From NCBI GenBank assembly GCA_031268525.1, contig JAIRXA010000115.1:1-6892 (forward strand): 6,892 bases of DNA, written 5' to 3'. The position numbers and the translations under genes were made by a program. Source of the stretch: Coriobacteriales bacterium. Its GTDB lineage: Bacteria; Actinomycetota; Coriobacteriia; Coriobacteriales; UBA8131. Numbering within the stretch: position 1 is the first letter of the stretch; each line of letters starts with the position of its first letter. The notes under the pieces were generated by a model. The model was given only the letters and a program-made list of their open reading frames with translations. It was not told the DNA's origin and searched no databases. Shown in pieces: positions 5,270 to 6,892 of the stretch.

Positions 5270-6892
5270 ATGGCTATCAGGGATATGAGTTCACGTCGCG
5301 ACTTTCTCAAGGGAACCGCACTGTTGGGGGCTGGCCTCTTGGGGGCCGGTGGCCTGGTAGGATGTACGCCCAGTGTCCCAGATGACGGCGACAGCAGCGG
5401 TAGCGATATACCAGAGGTTGCTTCCGCTGGCGGCGGAGATCGCGTGCCTGGTTATTGTGGCCCCGGCGACTGGTTGGGCACTCCGCCGGTCATCAATGAT
5501 GCTGACATTACCGAAACCATCGAGAGCGACCTGGTGCTTCTGGGCAGTGGACACTCTGGAGTAGGTGCAGTATTCAGCGCAGTTGATGAAGGGCTCAGTG
5601 TTTCGGTCATTGAGCGCCAGCCCTGGGGCGCCTTTGTCGATCTGGAAGGCATAGGCGAGAACAAAGGTGGCTGGTATGGTGAAGATATCGGACACGTAAA
5701 CTCGCAATTTCTCATCGATCGCGGCTTTGGCCCCTATAATACCGGCGAGGTTGTCGCAGAATTCTGCAAACGTGCCGCGGGCCGATGCAACCCCGATATC
5801 ATCAAGGCCTTTGTGCAGAACTCTGGGCCGATGTTCAATCGATATAAGGAGATCTACGACAGCTTCGAGGCCGAACGTCAGGCCAACGACTCCAATGTCT
5901 ACCTGACAAACGTGATGATGGGCGAGGGCGGCGAAGACGGCTACTATGACTTGAGCAATATGTTTGAATATCCACTCTGCAACACACAGCGTTGTGCTGA
6001 AGATGTGAACTATCCCACCACAGGCGGTGGGTACATGAGTTGGCCCTGCAATGCGCAATTCTACGGCTACCAATTGAACAACATTGAGTACGTGCATAAA
6101 TACATCGTCCAATACGCGCAGGAGCATGGTGCTACCTACTATTTTGAACATACGGGCATCGTGCTTACCACTGACGACAGCGGTGCAGTGACCGGCCTTA
6201 TAGCTCAGGACGTAGAAGGCAACTATAAGAAGTTCGTTGCAAAGAAAGCTGTGCTTTTGGCTGCCGGTGACTTCATCGGTGATCCGAATATGTGCTGGGC
6301 TTTGCTGAACGAAGGTATGGAGTGGGCCGAGCGCACCGGTGCGATCAGAGAAGAATGGACAATGACTGGCCTGCGCGATGGCACGGGCCATAAGATGGCG
6401 TGTTGGATTGGCGGTATGATAGAGCCTTCGCCTCGCGGTTGGATGGCCCTGGGCGGTGGCGCCAGTGGTCCGTGGGGAGTTGCTCCGCTCCTGCAGTTAA
6501 CCGAGGCAGGAGAACGCTTCATGAACGAGGCGGCCATCATGCAGATACAGTCGGCAAACGTGCGCCAGCCTATCGCGGTCGGCTGCTGGGTATCAGATGC
6601 CAATTGGAAAGCTACTGTCGGCAAAGCGCCGCTTGATCACGGCGCTCCGAACTATGGCGAGAACGGCTGGTGGGATATCACCGTCGCAGACATGGCAGCT
6701 TTGGTGCCTGGCCCCGATCCTGGTCCGGTTCGTGACGGCGGCATGGGCAGCTTAACGAGACCTGGAGAGGTCTATTGCGCCAACACCCTTGATGAGCTTG
6801 CCGATTATCTGGGTTATTCTGGCGACGCAAAGAACGCTTTCCTTGCAAGCATCGAGCACTACAACCAACTCTGCAACTCTGCTGACGGCGAC
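5270..6892 (+). CDS. Tat-exported FAD-dependent reductase, fumarate reductase flavoprotein superfamily (3' end cut by window)
   Basis: 541 codons stay open to the window edge; the C-terminus is missing. The N-terminus carries a twin-arginine signal SSRRDFLKGT (7-16) and a Gly/Leu-rich core ending in the lipobox LVGC (29-32), then a Ser/Asp-rich linker. The protein is thus probably exported folded with FAD and lipid-anchored at Cys32. The Rossmann FAD site is DLVLLGSGHSG (87-97) with acidic Glu115 ending the second strand. Later superfamily landmarks are VLLAAGDF (328-335), DGTGHKMA (370-377) and GERFMNE (414-420). No CxxCH haem motif is seen, so electrons would come from a separate membrane or cytochrome partner, not in this window. 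Relatives reduce fumarate, urocanate or other enoates, and in gut Coriobacteriia also drugs and plant compounds; the actual acceptor here is unknown. The segment after Glu115 lacks the usual glycine-rich GGN pattern, so it is a divergent branch. Confidence 0.88.
   Translation, partial: MAIRDMSSRRDFLKGTALLGAGLLGAGGLVGCTPSVPDDGDSSGSDIPEVASAGGGDRVPGYCGPGDWLGTPPVINDADITETIESDLVLLGSGHSGVGAVFSAVDEGLSVSVIERQPWGAFVDLEGIGENKGGWYGEDIGHVNSQFLIDRGFGPYNTGEVVAEFCKRAAGRCNPDIIKAFVQNSGPMFNRYKEIYDSFEAERQANDSNVYLTNVMMGEGGEDGYYDLSNMFEYPLCNTQRCAEDVNYPTTGGGYMSWPCNAQFYGYQLNNIEYVHKYIVQYAQEHGATYYFEHTGIVLTTDDSGAVTGLIAQDVEGNYKKFVAKKAVLLAAGDFIGDPNMCWALLNEGMEWAERTGAIREEWTMTGLRDGTGHKMACWIGGMIEPSPRGWMALGGGASGPWGVAPLLQLTEAGERFMNEAAIMQIQSANVRQPIAVGCWVSDANWKATVGKAPLDHGAPNYGENGWWDITVADMAALVPGPDPGPVRDGGMGSLTRPGEVYCANTLDELADYLGYSGDAKNAFLASIEHYNQLCNSADGD

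Noticed and set aside
5291..6391. 366-codon minus-strand open frame
   Set aside because: It lies wholly antisense to the flavoprotein, whose FAD and Tat motifs are unmistakable; the antisense translation shows no family motif. It is a shadow of codon bias.

Overview
The window comes from a fairly GC-rich bacterial chromosome. The gene content and protein style fit an anaerobic actinobacterium of the class Coriobacteriia (Eggerthella-like): a Tat-exported lone flavoprotein reductase, a class II fructose bisphosphatase, and an fmt-rsmB pair. This placement rests on recognition of family style, not on a database search.

Layout: Positions 1-116 are non-coding and hold a cluster of CGTCCCCC motifs, an exact 13-bp tandem repeat and small dyads, which look like a REP-type intergenic repeat. 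Positions 117-3487 form a minus-strand housekeeping cluster read from right to left: fmt (methionyl-tRNA formyltransferase), rsmB (16S rRNA m5C methyltransferase, overlapping the fmt stop by GTGA) and glpX (class II fructose-1,6-bisphosphatase, after a 51-bp gap and with a good Shine-Dalgarno). A 58-bp divergent spacer then separates fmt from a plus-strand gene (3546-4805) for a membrane-anchored endonuclease/exonuclease/phosphatase-fold protein.

Positions 4806-5269 (464 bp) carry no convincing gene. They contain a 150-bp element bounded by 30-bp near-perfect inverted repeats (4877-4906 and 4997-5026), with a terminator-like hairpin nested in its right arm. An 11-bp-periodic direct repeat lies farther downstream, just before the last gene. 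That gene starts at 5270 and runs off the right edge. It encodes a Tat-dependent, probably lipid-anchored FAD-binding reductase of the fumarate reductase/succinate dehydrogenase flavoprotein superfamily; its substrate cannot be told from sequence.

The three minus-strand genes serve translation initiation, ribosome modification and gluconeogenesis and are probably co-transcribed. The two plus-strand genes both act outside the membrane but are separated by the repeat element and a likely terminator, so there is no evidence that they work together. I see no convincing new multi-gene system. The best candidates for a second look are the 150-bp inverted-repeat element, the left-edge repeat cluster and the exported flavoprotein.
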